From contig JACKFL010000005.1 in assembly GCA_020632495.1 (NCBI GenBank), forward strand, positions 1,736,001-1,800,000: a DNA stretch of 64,000 nucleotides, written 5' to 3'. The first letter of the stretch is position 1; each line of letters starts with the position of its first letter. The notes below the pieces were generated by a model. That model made no database searches, was not told the origin of the DNA, and saw only the letters and a program-made list of their open reading frames with translations. Positions 7,391-16,930 of this stretch are shown here, piece after piece. A program made the translations under genes and the position numbers. Origin of the DNA: Candidatus Omnitrophota bacterium (GTDB lineage: Bacteria > Omnitrophota > Gorgyraeia > Zapsychrales > Zapsychraceae).

Positions 7391-9004
7391 TTACGGCGTA
7401 GGCGAAATGCGTTGCAGGTTCGCCCGCGCGGCGGCGAATTCGGGATTCCGGCGCAACAGCCGGGTCAGAATCACGCGGGCCTTGTCGGTTTCGCCGGTAT
7501 CGATATAAACGGAGGCCAGATTGTTCCAAAGATCCGCAGAGTCCGGTTTGAGTTTCAACGCCCGCAGGTAGTATTTAATTTCTCCCGCCGGATTTCCGAG
7601 CTGTCCTTCAATGACTCCCAGATTCAGATAGCCTTTCCAATCATTTTCCACCCCCATAATCGTTTCCTGAAAATACCGTCGCGCGGGCTGCCATTGACTG
7701 TCGGCCGCATAGGCATGCGCCAGCCAGAACTTGGCCAGCGGAATGCGCGGCGAGAGTTTGAGCATGTAATGGCAGTAGAGGATCTCGTTGCCCCACAATC
7801 GATTGTAATAGCGGGAGACGCTGACGAAGGCGATCAGTACAAACACGGTCACACCGATGCCGATGCGGAGCCGCGTCGTCCCGATGAGCTGTGCGAACAG
7901 CAACGCGATGAACAGGCAATACCCCAGTGACGGGATCAGCAACCAATGCGGCGAAATGATCAGTCCCATCGACGGGCGTGAGAAACAGGCCAGGGTAACC
8001 GGCCCGAACCCGACAAGCAGCCACCAAACAAAAATCCCTTTGGGATCCGAACGCCATCTGCCCAGCAGGGAGAATGCCGCTACCAGGATCAGAGCCAATA
8101 ATCCCGTCCAGAGGAGGGGGTGATCGGTACCCGGCGCGCTGTAAATCAGGACGATATCCCGTAGAAAGACCAGATTGTTCAGATAGGATACGACCAGTTG
8201 GCTGAGCATCGCGAAATATTCAATCAGGTCCAGCCGGAATCCACCGATATTGTCCAGCACGCCGTCCTTCAAGCTGGCATAATGCATGCGAAAAAGGATG
8301 TAGAGGCCGATCACGGCAAAGTAAGGCAGCAAATGCCGCAGAGTCCGGCCCGGCGGATACTTGTCTATGAGGTAAAGCAGGCCTGCCAAGTAAAAGGGAA
8401 ATCCGGCGGCGGTTTCATGACATAACAGGCTCAAGGCAAAACACCCCGTGCCGGCGGCGATCCATCCCGGATGGGGCCGTGAGGTGTATGTCAAGTGACA
8501 GAGGAAGCCGGTCACGACCAGGATAATTAACAGGATGTATCCGGTCGTCGATGTATAGTTGACCAACACCCCGAAAATGGGGTGGGAGACAAACAGCAGG
8601 CTGCCGATCAGGGGAGCCGGCCCCTCAGGGAAAAGCCGTGTCAGCAAAACCCACCACAGCAGCGCCGAAATGAACAGCAGGGTGAGATTCATCACGTGAT
8701 AACCGAAGACATCGTGGCCGTATAGGGTGTAGGACAGGTAATCCGCCAGGTGCGTCAACGGGCGGAAATAGATGTAATGCTCGCCGCCGGCGCTGCCCTT
8801 GGCGGCGCTGAACGGATTTAATTGCAGATGGCCGATGTCTCCGATGTCCGGATTGTCGAGAATCAGGGCGTGATCGTCCATCAGGAAGGGGTTGTGCAGG
8901 CTGTTGCTGTAGCTGGCCAGGCAAAGCAGGCCCAGGACCAGGGCGACGACGTATTTATTCACGCGCAAACGGCTCCTTGTAATTGTCTTCTTAAACAATT
9001 CCAT
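7391..9004 (-). CDS. TMTC-like multi-pass membrane protein with C-terminal TPRs
   Basis: The 537-residue protein has an N-terminal anchor followed by an extracytoplasmic loop with the acidic motif FLMDDHALILDNP, then about ten more membrane helices. This is the layout of GT-C glycosyltransferase-like proteins related to eukaryotic TMTC O-mannosyltransferases. The last 130 residues form two to three TPRs (for example NLGVIEGQLGN and LWNNLASVYIDTGE). It may transfer a lipid-linked sugar to a protein, but donor and acceptor are unknown. It is the only large minus-strand gene here, convergent with mscL and divergent from the DUF2157 operon. A longer paralogue lies at 23576-26002. No clear ribosome binding site precedes the ATG at 9004. 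Confidence 0.75.
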   Translation of the reverse strand: MELFKKTITRSRLRVNKYVVALVLGLLCLASYSNSLHNPFLMDDHALILDNPDIGDIGHLQLNPFSAAKGSAGGEHYIYFRPLTHLADYLSYTLYGHDVFGYHVMNLTLLFISALLWWVLLTRLFPEGPAPLIGSLLFVSHPIFGVLVNYTSTTGYILLIILVVTGFLCHLTYTSRPHPGWIAAGTGCFALSLLCHETAAGFPFYLAGLLYLIDKYPPGRTLRHLLPYFAVIGLYILFRMHYASLKDGVLDNIGGFRLDLIEYFAMLSQLVVSYLNNLVFLRDIVLIYSAPGTDHPLLWTGLLALILVAAFSLLGRWRSDPKGIFVWWLLVGFGPVTLACFSRPSMGLIISPHWLLIPSLGYCLFIALLFAQLIGTTRLRIGIGVTVFVLIAFVSVSRYYNRLWGNEILYCHYMLKLSPRIPLAKFWLAHAYAADSQWQPARRYFQETIMGVENDWKGYLNLGVIEGQLGNPAGEIKYYLRALKLKPDSADLWNNLASVYIDTGETDKARVILTRLLRRNPEFAAARANLQRISPTP

Positions 9005-9062
9005 TCTAACATATTCAATTCCTTGTAAATATGGCGTGTCCGAAATAATTCCTTTCTGATAG

Positions 9063-9091
9063 TTGACAGGTAAACCATTAACTGGTAAACT
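9063..9091 (+). promoter_or_regulatory. Sigma-70 type promoter of the DUF2157 operon
   Basis: TTGACA (9063-9068), 17 bases, TAAACT (9086-9091). The core promoter contains a direct repeat GGTAAAC at 9069-9075 and 9084-9090, which could be an operator half-site pair. Confidence 0.75.
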
Positions 9092-9149
9092 TTCAAGTAT
9101 GGGATGCGGGCCCGGCTCGCGGGAGCATCAATCTAAGGAGGAGGGGATT

Positions 9150-10373
9150 ATGGCAAGGACCATAGACAGATTGATTGACCAATGGCAGACGCAAGGGGTT
9201 GTCTCGGCGCCTCAGGCTGAGCGGATGCGCGGAGATGCCCGCGAATTTCATCGCGAGAATTCCTCACGTAAATTGATTGCGGTTTTATCCACCATCGGGG
9301 CTTTATTGCTCGGTATTGGTGCGTTCCTCTTTATGGCATCGAACTGGACGGCGTTTTCCTCGGCGACAAAGGTCATTCTGATGTTAGCCGCGACCGGAAC
9401 GGTTTATTACGGCGGATACGTCCTTAGGTACCAGAGAGAGAACTATCCGCTGGTCGGTAACGCCTTGCTCTTTCTGGGCTCCTTGTTGTTCGGCGTCACC
9501 GTATTTCTCATTGCGCAGATTTATCATGTGAATGCCAACAGCCATTGGCTCGTGTTGATCTGGATTCTGGGAGTTCTGCCGCTGGTCTATTGCTTTCAAA
9601 ACAAGGCGATAGCCGGACTGAGTGCGGTGCTGTTTTATATGTGGATCGGATTGTTTGTGTTTCGCGGTTTTACCGTCAATGCGTCCCAGCATAACTTTGT
9701 GGCCCTGCCGGCCCTGTATTTGGTCTCGGCTGTGATGGTGTTCGCTCTGGGGGGCATACATGCGTGGCGGGAGGAATGGCAGGGGTGCGCGCGGGTTGTC
9801 CGCTTGATCAGTATCAAGGCCGCCATGGGAGCGCTGTTCCTGCTGACGTTTAAGCTCTTTTCCGGCGAGTGGAGTCATTATTTTAGTGTCAGCGATGCCC
9901 TGGCCAAGGTTACGGCGCAGTTCTCCATGAGTTTTGCGCTTATTCTGATGGCGGCAATAATCGCGGTAGCGTTGAATTCCTTCTGGTCGACGCGCTCGGA
10001 TCCGAATCATCGGTGGGAAGGCGGGATCGGCGGGGCGTTGCTCGGCCTGACAGGCCTGTTTTTCTACTTTCCCTCGGCCACCAGTGTGTATACCGTTCTC
10101 TTTAATTTGGCTTTCGCCGGTATTGTCCTGGCGCTGCTGATTATCGGTCACCGGCGTGAGGATATCAAGCTGGTCAATATCGGGATGTCGTCGTTGTCGA
10201 TCTTCGTACTGGTCCGTTATTTTGATTTCTTTTGGGATTTGATGCCCCGTTCGATCTTCTTTATGATCGGGGGTCTGATCCTGGTCGTAGGAGGGCTGTC
10301 CATGGAAGGTAAGCGGCGTCAATTAAGCGTCGTCTATCGGCAATCCGGCAACGCGGAGGATCAGCATGAATAA
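9150..10373 (+). CDS. DUF2157 multi-pass membrane protein
   Basis: The 407-residue protein has a soluble N-terminus (QWQTQGVVSAPQAERM) and about ten membrane helices. The opening helix pair with the GIGAFLFMASNW motif is diagnostic of the DUF2157 family; its biochemical role is unknown. ATG 9150 is chosen because AAGGAGGAGGGG ends four bases before it and the product starts at the conserved helix; an upstream in-frame start at 9063 lies inside the promoter. The gene overlaps the GDYXXLXY gene by eight bases, a pairing seen in many genomes. Confidence 0.8.
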   Translation: MARTIDRLIDQWQTQGVVSAPQAERMRGDAREFHRENSSRKLIAVLSTIGALLLGIGAFLFMASNWTAFSSATKVILMLAATGTVYYGGYVLRYQRENYPLVGNALLFLGSLLFGVTVFLIAQIYHVNANSHWLVLIWILGVLPLVYCFQNKAIAGLSAVLFYMWIGLFVFRGFTVNASQHNFVALPALYLVSAVMVFALGGIHAWREEWQGCARVVRLISIKAAMGALFLLTFKLFSGEWSHYFSVSDALAKVTAQFSMSFALILMAAIIAVALNSFWSTRSDPNHRWEGGIGGALLGLTGLFFYFPSATSVYTVLFNLAFAGIVLALLIIGHRREDIKLVNIGMSSLSIFVLVRYFDFFWDLMPRSIFFMIGGLILVVGGLSMEGKRRQLSVVYRQSGNAEDQHE

Positions 10374-10893
10374 ATCGAGGTCTTTCGTTCTGATCGGATG
10401 TCTGTGGCTGTCGATCATCGTCGTTTTTGTCTTGACCAAAGAATACACCTTACGTGCCGGCACCGAAATTCTGCTGAAGACGCGTCCGGTTGATCCGCGG
10501 GATTTATTTCGTGGCGATTACGTCATTCTCCGCTATGATATAAGCCGGTTTAATGCAGGTGACATGCGATCGTCCCTGGTCCGGCATTTCCGGGTCGATG
10601 ATCAGGTGTACGTCACGCTGGATACGGACGGTGAATATTCCCGCATCAAGCAGGTGCATTACGATCCGCCGCAGGGAGAAATCTATCTGAAGGGGCGGGT
10701 CGTCCAGGTTCACGGCGATCAGATTGACCTCGAGTACGGTATCGAGAGTTATTTCGTTCCGGAGGGAGAAGGAAAACTCATTGAACGTCGACGCAATGGC
10801 GGTCGGGTGGATGTCCTGGCCGCAGTCGACCGCCGCGGTCACGTCATGATCAAGAAGCTTTTAATGGACAATGTGGAGGTCCGGTTTGACTAA
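10366..10893 (+). CDS. GDYXXLXY domain protein
   Basis: The 175-residue protein has an N-terminal membrane anchor (residues 7-23) and an extracytoplasmic domain with the signature GDYVILRY at about residues 49-56, preceded by VDPRDLF. This family is normally encoded next to DUF2157 proteins, as here, with an eight-base overlap at both ends of the gene. The function is unknown. A second conserved part, YFVPEGEGK, follows near residue 128. Confidence 0.85.
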   Translation: MNKSRSFVLIGCLWLSIIVVFVLTKEYTLRAGTEILLKTRPVDPRDLFRGDYVILRYDISRFNAGDMRSSLVRHFRVDDQVYVTLDTDGEYSRIKQVHYDPPQGEIYLKGRVVQVHGDQIDLEYGIESYFVPEGEGKLIERRRNGGRVDVLAAVDRRGHVMIKKLLMDNVEVRFD

Positions 10894-13800
10894 CGAGGGA
10901 TCCACCCGGGACAAAGGGTTTGTGGCCCTAATTGTGACCCAGTTTCTGGGCGCCTTGAATGACAATGCCTTTCGTTTTGTGATTGCGGCGATCATCACCG
11001 ATACGCTTGTGGCGGGGGAGAGCGGGACCGGTTATCTTTCGTTGAGCATCGCCGTCTTCATCCTGCCCTTTTTATTGTTCTCCACCTTTGCCGGGTACCT
11101 GGCTGACCGCTATAGTAAGCGCGACGTCATCATCGTCACCAAGGTCCTGGAGCTGATTATCATGGCCCTCGGCCTGTGGGCCCTGGTGGTCGGCAACATC
11201 TGGGTAATTCTGTTGACCGTCTTCGTCATGGGGGCCCAGAGCGCGTTGTTCGGTCCGTCCAAGTACGGTATCATTCCGGAAATGCTTCCCAAAGAAAAGC
11301 TCTCGTACGGCAACGGGATCATCCAGATGTGGACCTATGCCGCCATCCTCATCGGGCAATCGCTGTCGGGCTTTATCATGACGTGGACCCAACCGGAATA
11401 TTATCATTCCGCCTTTATCTTTATGGGGATCGCCTTACTTGGGGTGGCGACCAGTGTGAGCGTGCCGCGCGTCGCGGCGGCGGATCCGCAACGGAGTTAT
11501 CACCCGCATTTCCTGAAAGAGATCGTCCAGAATTTGCGCTGGATCCGTCAGGACCGGGCGCTGTTTATGTCGATAATCGGCTTGGCGTATTTCGGATTCC
11601 TGAGCGGCCTGTTCCAGCCGAACGTCCTTTTGTATGCCCGTAAGGTGATGGAGATCAACCACGTTCTCATGGGGATATTGATCGGATCATTGACCTGCGG
11701 CATCGGGCTGGGATGTTGGCTGGCTGGTCGCGTGTCCCTGGACAAGGTAGAGCTCGGCTTGGTCCCGCTGGGAGCAGTGGGGGTCAGTTTCTTTTCCGTC
11801 TTGTTAGGTTTTGTTCACGGTTCGTGGTGGCTGGCGCTGGCCACCATGTTTTTGCTGGGATTGTCCTCCGGGTTCTATATGATCCCACTGACCACCATGA
11901 TTCAGACGATCGGCGCGCGGGAACGGTTGGGACAAATTTTGGCCACCAACAGTTTTCTCTCCTTTACCGGTATCTTGATCGGTTCATTTGTTCTCTATCT
12001 TTTGCGTGACGGATTCGGGCTAAACGCGGCGCAGATCTTTGTCGTCAGCGGCGGTCTGACCGTGGTGGCGACGGTTTATATTATCCAGCTGCTTCCGTAT
12101 TCGTTCATCCGGTTTCTGGTGTGGATGCTGGCGCATACCGTGTACCGCATACGTGTTCTGGGCCGGGAGCAAGTGCCCCAAGCGGGCGGCGGTTTGATCG
12201 TGGGTAACCATGTGTCATACATAGACGCCGTGCTACTGGTCGTTACTATGCAGCGGCCGATCCGGTTTATGGTGTATCGGGAAATCTACGAGGTGAAGTG
12301 GTTGAAGCCGTTGCTACGCGTCGCCAAGGCGATTCCCATCTCCTATGATGACGGCCCGAAGGCCATGCTGGCGTCATTGGCCACGGCGACACAAGCCATC
12401 CGCGACGGGGAATTGGTGTGCATATTTCCGGAAGGCCGTTTGACGCGGACCGGTAATATGCTGCGTTTTAATCGTGGTCTGGAAAGGGTCGTCGCCGATA
12501 CCGAATGCCCGATCATTCCGGTCCATCTGGACCGCATTTGGGGCAGCATCTTCAGTTTTGAGCGCGGGAAGTATTTCTTTAAATGGCCCAAGTTGTTGCC
12601 CTATCCCGTAACAATCACGTTCGGGGAGGCCATGCCCACCAAGTCATCCACGTATGCGGTGCGCAACCGGGTACGGGAACTGGGGGCCGAGTCCTTCAAG
12701 TATCGTTTCGATCAACGGCTGACGTTGCCCGAGAATTTTTGGCAGGAGGCGCGGCGGGGGCCGCGGCGATTCTGTGTCGCCGACGGTATGGGACGGCGCA
12801 TGACGTTTGGAGAGGTTCTTATCGCCGCCATCGTACTCAGCCGTCGGTTGAAGGGGCGTCTCGACGGTCAGGAGCGGATCGGTATTTTACTGCCGCCTTC
12901 GGCAGGCGGTGTGCTGGCGAATGTTGCCCTGACCATCCTCAATAAGATCCCGGTCAATCTGAATTATACGACCTCCGCGCAGGCCCTGGCGTCCATTCAA
13001 CAGCAGTGTGATATGCGAACGGTAATTACATCCCGAAAGTTTTTGGACAAGGTCAATATTTCGCTGCAGGGGGAGATGCTCGACATGGAGGATTTGCTTA
13101 AGGATGTAACCTGGCGGGAAAAGTGCGATGCGATCGTCCGCGGTTTTGTGTGGCCGCCGGTCTTGTCCTATCGGCTTGTCTTCGGTTACCGCCGGGAAAA
13201 GAGCATCGAACAGTTGGCCACGATCATGTTCACCAGCGGCAGCACTGGTGAGCCTAAAGGCGTTATGCTCACCCATGCCAATATCATGTCCAACCTCGAA
13301 GGCCTCTACCAGATCTTTCACGTGGACAACAACGACCGTATGTTGGGCATCCTTCCGTTCTTTCATTCTTTCGGGTTTACCGGAACATTGTGGTTTCCTC
13401 TGATTACAGGCGCAGGCGCCGTGTATCACCACAATCCACTCGACGCCAAGATGGTGGGCAAGCTGGTGCAGGAGCACCGGGCGACAATCCTGATGGCGAC
13501 CCCGACGTTTCTCAATACATACACCCGGCGCTGCACACCTGAACAGTTTGAGTCTTTACGGCTGGTCGTCGTCGGGGCGGAGAAGCTTAAGAGCCAGGTG
13601 GCGGAGTCCTTTGAGGAGAAATTCGGAATCCTGCCGATGGAGGGTTACGGCTGTACGGAACTCTCGCCGATCGTGGCCCTGAATCTCCCTGACTACACCG
13701 GGCCGGGCGGGACCCAAAAGGCGCAAAAAAGGGGGAAGATCGGCTTGCCGTTGCCCGGCATCGCGGTCCGTATAGTCCATCCGGAATCGGGCGAGCCGTT

Positions 13801-14299
13801 GGAAATTAATCAGGACGGGTTGATGCTGGTGAAGGGGCCGAACGTGATGCAGGGCTACCTCAAACGTGATGAGCTCACCCGCGAGGTTATCAATGACGGT
13901 TGGTATTCTACCGGCGACATCGCGAACATGGATGAGGATGGATTTCTGATGATCACGGACCGGCTCAGCCGGTTCAGCAAGATCGGCGGAGAGATGGTCC
14001 CGCATATCAAAGTGGAAGAGTCTATTCACCGGGCGGTCAACGCGGACGGCGCAATGTGCGTGGTGACATCCGTCCCGGACGACCGCAAGGGGGAACGCTT
14101 GGCCGTGATCTACCAGGGCGATTACGACCCAGGCGACATCGTCTCACTTCTAAAGGAATCCGGCCTGCCGAATCTGTGGATCCCCGACGCGTCTATGTTT
14201 CACCGTGTGGAGGCGCTGCCCATGTTGGGCACGGGCAAAATCGACTTGGGGACGGTCAAGAAGCTGGCCGCCGGGCAGACACAGGATGCCGGCGGATGA
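10886..14299 (+). CDS. aas: LplT-PlsC-Aas fusion: lysophospholipid flippase / acyltransferase / acyl-ACP synthetase
   Basis: This 1137-residue protein joins three activities. Residues 1-405 are a 12-helix MFS transporter of the LplT type, moving lysophospholipid across the inner membrane. Residues about 420-600 are a PlsC-type acyltransferase with NHVSYID (the HX4D motif) and FPEGRL. Residues about 620-1137 are an AMP-binding acyl-ACP synthetase with TIMFTSGSTGEPKGVML and the YSTGDI segment. Together they re-import and re-acylate lysophospholipids. Two starts are possible: ATG 10871, without a ribosome binding site, or TTG 10886, preceded by GGAGG at a six-base spacing. The TTG also gives the same eight-base overlap seen at the previous junction, so I prefer it. 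Confidence 0.92.
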   Translation: MTNEGSTRDKGFVALIVTQFLGALNDNAFRFVIAAIITDTLVAGESGTGYLSLSIAVFILPFLLFSTFAGYLADRYSKRDVIIVTKVLELIIMALGLWALVVGNIWVILLTVFVMGAQSALFGPSKYGIIPEMLPKEKLSYGNGIIQMWTYAAILIGQSLSGFIMTWTQPEYYHSAFIFMGIALLGVATSVSVPRVAAADPQRSYHPHFLKEIVQNLRWIRQDRALFMSIIGLAYFGFLSGLFQPNVLLYARKVMEINHVLMGILIGSLTCGIGLGCWLAGRVSLDKVELGLVPLGAVGVSFFSVLLGFVHGSWWLALATMFLLGLSSGFYMIPLTTMIQTIGARERLGQILATNSFLSFTGILIGSFVLYLLRDGFGLNAAQIFVVSGGLTVVATVYIIQLLPYSFIRFLVWMLAHTVYRIRVLGREQVPQAGGGLIVGNHVSYIDAVLLVVTMQRPIRFMVYREIYEVKWLKPLLRVAKAIPISYDDGPKAMLASLATATQAIRDGELVCIFPEGRLTRTGNMLRFNRGLERVVADTECPIIPVHLDRIWGSIFSFERGKYFFKWPKLLPYPVTITFGEAMPTKSSTYAVRNRVRELGAESFKYRFDQRLTLPENFWQEARRGPRRFCVADGMGRRMTFGEVLIAAIVLSRRLKGRLDGQERIGILLPPSAGGVLANVALTILNKIPVNLNYTTSAQALASIQQQCDMRTVITSRKFLDKVNISLQGEMLDMEDLLKDVTWREKCDAIVRGFVWPPVLSYRLVFGYRREKSIEQLATIMFTSGSTGEPKGVMLTHANIMSNLEGLYQIFHVDNNDRMLGILPFFHSFGFTGTLWFPLITGAGAVYHHNPLDAKMVGKLVQEHRATILMATPTFLNTYTRRCTPEQFESLRLVVVGAEKLKSQVAESFEEKFGILPMEGYGCTELSPIVALNLPDYTGPGGTQKAQKRGKIGLPLPGIAVRIVHPESGEPLEINQDGLMLVKGPNVMQGYLKRDELTREVINDGWYSTGDIANMDEDGFLMITDRLSRFSKIGGEMVPHIKVEESIHRAVNADGAMCVVTSVPDDRKGERLAVIYQGDYDPGDIVSLLKESGLPNLWIPDASMFHRVEALPMLGTGKIDLGTVKKLAAGQTQDAGG

Positions 14300-15618
14300 C
14301 CAGGAAGCCGCGTCATATCATCATTCTTATCCACGGGATCGGGGGAAATAAAACTCACTTCGGCCATATGGTCGCCGCCCTGCGCCGAGTCCTCCAAAAG
14401 GAAGACCCGGCCTACCGGTATGTCATACATAACCTCGAATACGAAACCGGGCATGACGAAAAGATGGTCACGGATTTTGCCGTAGATTTAGCCGTCCGAA
14501 TTAACCGGATCCAGGAGCGGGGGCTTGACGGCGGCGATAAGATTTCGCTAATCATGCATTCACAGGGCGGATTGGTAGGAGCTGTGTGGATGTTTCAATC
14601 GTTGAAAGGGAATCCCGACTATAGTCCTCCCGAGGTCATTGAACAGCTGGACTCCTTCATCACTCTCGGTACGCCGTTTTGGGGAGCCAAGATCGCGGTG
14701 TGGGGCGCAGAGATGAAGGCGCTCACCCGGCAGTTGGGGATAAATATTCCGGTGCCGTTCGGAAAGAACCAGCTGGATCAAATGAGTTTCGGCAGCGATA
14801 TGATTTTCGATTTTCGACAGGCCCTCATCGATTCAGAGCACCGCCATCATATCGAGTATCTGCGCGAACGCGTCCGTTTCTTGAATGTCGTGGGTGTGGC
14901 CGACGTGCTGAACCCGTTAGGCGTTTTTGTGTCAGGCGTCAATCAGTATGAAGACGACGGTGCCGTCCCCTTGGCCTGTGCCCGTTTCAACTTTCTTTTT
15001 CAGCAGTCGATCAAAGAGGATTATCCGGAAGGGGAGCGGATCCCTTTGGGGGCGGCCGGCGCCATCGACATGGCCCCCTATGTGGTGGCCAATGCCCTGC
15101 ATTTTACACCCGTTCCGGAAATGACGAACTTTCCGGGAATAGCCCAGATCCCGCAAGGGTGTGTTCGCGACGAGCGCTATCCGCACCCGACATTCGGGTA
15201 CGTATGGGAACACCTCCTTGGGCGTTGTGTCCGTCAACGCGACCGGAACCTGGGAGATTACAAAACCTTTCTGCTGGATATCAATGTCAGATTGGCGCCG
15301 GGCGATGTGTCTTCCCGGCAAAAGGTGCAGATCGACCTTCGGCTGCCCGACGGTAACTTCGTTGAGGGGTCCAATATCGAAATCCTGAACCCGATGGAGC
15401 TCTACGCGCACGGTGTCCGTCAGTCCCAGCGCTGCCCTGAGCAGTGGCGGTTCTACTTTACGGGAAATATCAAGCGCCGACTGGACAACCGGCCGGAAGC
15501 CCTGTTGGTTAAGGTGCAATGTCCCGGTTACCGGTCGCGTATGGTCGAGGCGGAGGTGCGGCCGGCCTTTTCGTCCTTTGTGGACGTCAATCTTGTTCCC
15601 GCGGGAGGACGGCGGTGA
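14296..15618 (+). CDS. Alpha/beta hydrolase, PGAP1/DUF676-like lipase or esterase
   Basis: The 440-residue protein has an N-terminal alpha/beta hydrolase domain. HIIILIHGIGGNKTHF carries the oxyanion-hole HG motif, and MHSQGGLVG (about residues 94-102) is the nucleophile elbow, with His in place of the usual first Gly context. Candidate Asp and His residues follow, for example in VVANALHFTPVPE. The C-terminal 150 residues look like a separate beta-rich domain with no recognised family. ATG 14296 overlaps the aas stop in an ATGA junction, so it is translationally coupled. Placement after aas suggests a lipid substrate, for example making or removing lysophospholipids; this is inference. Confidence 0.75.
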   Translation: MTRKPRHIIILIHGIGGNKTHFGHMVAALRRVLQKEDPAYRYVIHNLEYETGHDEKMVTDFAVDLAVRINRIQERGLDGGDKISLIMHSQGGLVGAVWMFQSLKGNPDYSPPEVIEQLDSFITLGTPFWGAKIAVWGAEMKALTRQLGINIPVPFGKNQLDQMSFGSDMIFDFRQALIDSEHRHHIEYLRERVRFLNVVGVADVLNPLGVFVSGVNQYEDDGAVPLACARFNFLFQQSIKEDYPEGERIPLGAAGAIDMAPYVVANALHFTPVPEMTNFPGIAQIPQGCVRDERYPHPTFGYVWEHLLGRCVRQRDRNLGDYKTFLLDINVRLAPGDVSSRQKVQIDLRLPDGNFVEGSNIEILNPMELYAHGVRQSQRCPEQWRFYFTGNIKRRLDNRPEALLVKVQCPGYRSRMVEAEVRPAFSSFVDVNLVPAGGRR

Positions 15619-16433
15619 GGTCCCGGGCCGGAATGATGGTGTGTGCCATCTTATGTGTGGCGGTGGCCACTGCTGCGGAAACAGGTAAAGAGAGCATGAC
15701 CGAAAAAGTTGTTGTGACAACATCAGACAATAAGAAGATTTCGCTGGATCACTACCGCCAGGGGCATCAACAAGTTGTGGTGCTGGCGCACGGGTTTTAC
15801 AATAGCAAACAGGCGGTCCTGTTCCGGGAGATGGCCACGGGACTTCTGGAGGAGTATGATGTCATCGTCTTTGATTTTCGCGGTCACGGCAAGAGTTCCG
15901 GTTTATTCAGCTGGACAGTTAACGAACACCGTGACCTGCAGGCCGTCCTTGACTACGCGGACCAGGAATACGACAAGATCGGTGTTATCGGGTTTTCCCT
16001 TGGAGCCGCCATCGCGATCAATACCGCGGCGCGCGATTCCCGGATCGACAGCCTGATTGCGGTCAGTTCGCCCTATGACTTTAACCGCATTAATTACCGA
16101 GTCTGGCAAATGGGGGTGATGGAAAACGTCGTGTATAATGTTTTCCAGGAAGGGCGGATCGGTAAGGGGATTCGACCCGGGTGGCTGTTCCGTAAGAAGC
16201 CCAAGCCTATCGACGCGGTCGGTCAGGTAAATGCCCCGACCCTCTTCGTTCACGGCCAGAAGGATTGGTTGATCGCCCCTGAGCATTCCCGGAAATTGTA
16301 TCGTAAAGCAAACTGCCGCAAAGACTTGATGATACTCAAGGAAGGCACGCATGCCGAATACATCTTCCGAGCAGACAAAGACGGCACTCTCGCCGTATTC
16401 CGTGAGTGGTTTCACAAGACCCTGGGTTCCTGA
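15615..16433 (+). CDS. Secreted alpha/beta hydrolase
   Basis: The 272-residue protein has a signal peptide (MRSRAGMMVCAILCVAVATA) and a complete alpha/beta hydrolase fold. The oxyanion loop is LAHGFYNSKQ, the nucleophile is Ser in IGFSLGAAIA, the acid is Asp in HGQKDWLIAPEH, and the base is His in GTHAEYIF. GTG 15615 is chosen because GGAGG lies six to seven bases before it, it overlaps the previous stop codon (GTGA), and it gives the signal peptide its basic start. ATG 15633 is a possible alternative. It is the last gene of the 9150-16433 operon. The substrate is unknown; a lipid or ester at the cell envelope is likely. Confidence 0.8.
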   Translation: MRSRAGMMVCAILCVAVATAAETGKESMTEKVVVTTSDNKKISLDHYRQGHQQVVVLAHGFYNSKQAVLFREMATGLLEEYDVIVFDFRGHGKSSGLFSWTVNEHRDLQAVLDYADQEYDKIGVIGFSLGAAIAINTAARDSRIDSLIAVSSPYDFNRINYRVWQMGVMENVVYNVFQEGRIGKGIRPGWLFRKKPKPIDAVGQVNAPTLFVHGQKDWLIAPEHSRKLYRKANCRKDLMILKEGTHAEYIFRADKDGTLAVFREWFHKTLGS

Positions 16434-16464
16434 TTCAGGCCAGGGGCGATAGTTGGCTTGTGGC

Positions 16465-16494
16465 TTGCATAATGGATCAAAATGTTTACACTAT
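16465..16494 (+). promoter_or_regulatory. Possible promoter of the receiver-domain gene
   Basis: TTGCAT (16465-16470), an 18-base spacer and CACTAT (16489-16494). The match is moderate. Confidence 0.4.
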
Positions 16495-16521
16495 AAGGTA
16501 AGACACTAACGGAGAGAAAAT

Positions 16522-16887
16522 ATGGCGCATAAAATCCTGGTTGTGGACGATGAGCCGGCCACCCTGAAGCTGGTGGTTGGTCTGTTGTCGGCGGAGAACT
16601 ATGACGTCGTTCAGGCCGTCGATGGTCTGGAGGCCCTGCGCATGATCCAGGCCGAATCGCCGGACCTCGTGGTGCTGGATGTGATGATGCCCGAAATCAA
16701 CGGCTATGACGTCTGCTATCAGCTTCACTTTAATAAGGAATATGAGACCATCCCCGTTATTCTGCTCACCAAAAGGGACAAAGAGATCGACAGCCGCATC
16801 GGTCAACGTGCGAATATCGATTATGTCCCCAAGCCGATCGACAGCAATTTACTCCTCCTGAAAGTTTCCGAGCTGCTGCGCTCGTAA
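16522..16887 (+). CDS. Single-domain response regulator (receiver only)
   Basis: The 121-residue protein is a lone CheY-like receiver. All catalytic residues are present: Asp9, Asp10, phospho-acceptor Asp53 in VVLDVMMP, Thr83 in ILLTKRD and Lys104 in VPKPID. There is no output domain, so it must act through a partner, as CheY, DivK or PilG/PilH do. A type IV pilus lies in the same window, which makes a pilus or motility role possible but unproven. No histidine kinase is adjacent. AGAGAAAATATG gives a modest ribosome binding site. Confidence 0.93.
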   Translation: MAHKILVVDDEPATLKLVVGLLSAENYDVVQAVDGLEALRMIQAESPDLVVLDVMMPEINGYDVCYQLHFNKEYETIPVILLTKRDKEIDSRIGQRANIDYVPKPIDSNLLLLKVSELLRS

Positions 16888-16930
16888 GGGCCTGTTCCGC
16901 TCCTGCCGGAATGTCGGCCGGACTTGTTCC

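Noticed and set aside
9384..10322. 312-codon minus-strand open frame opposite the DUF2157 gene
   Set aside because: Extremely polar sequence that is the antisense image of a membrane protein.
10871..10885. ATG 10871 as start of the aas fusion
   Set aside because: No ribosome binding site before it; the GGAGG lies inside the extra codons and fits TTG 10886. Kept only as an alternative.
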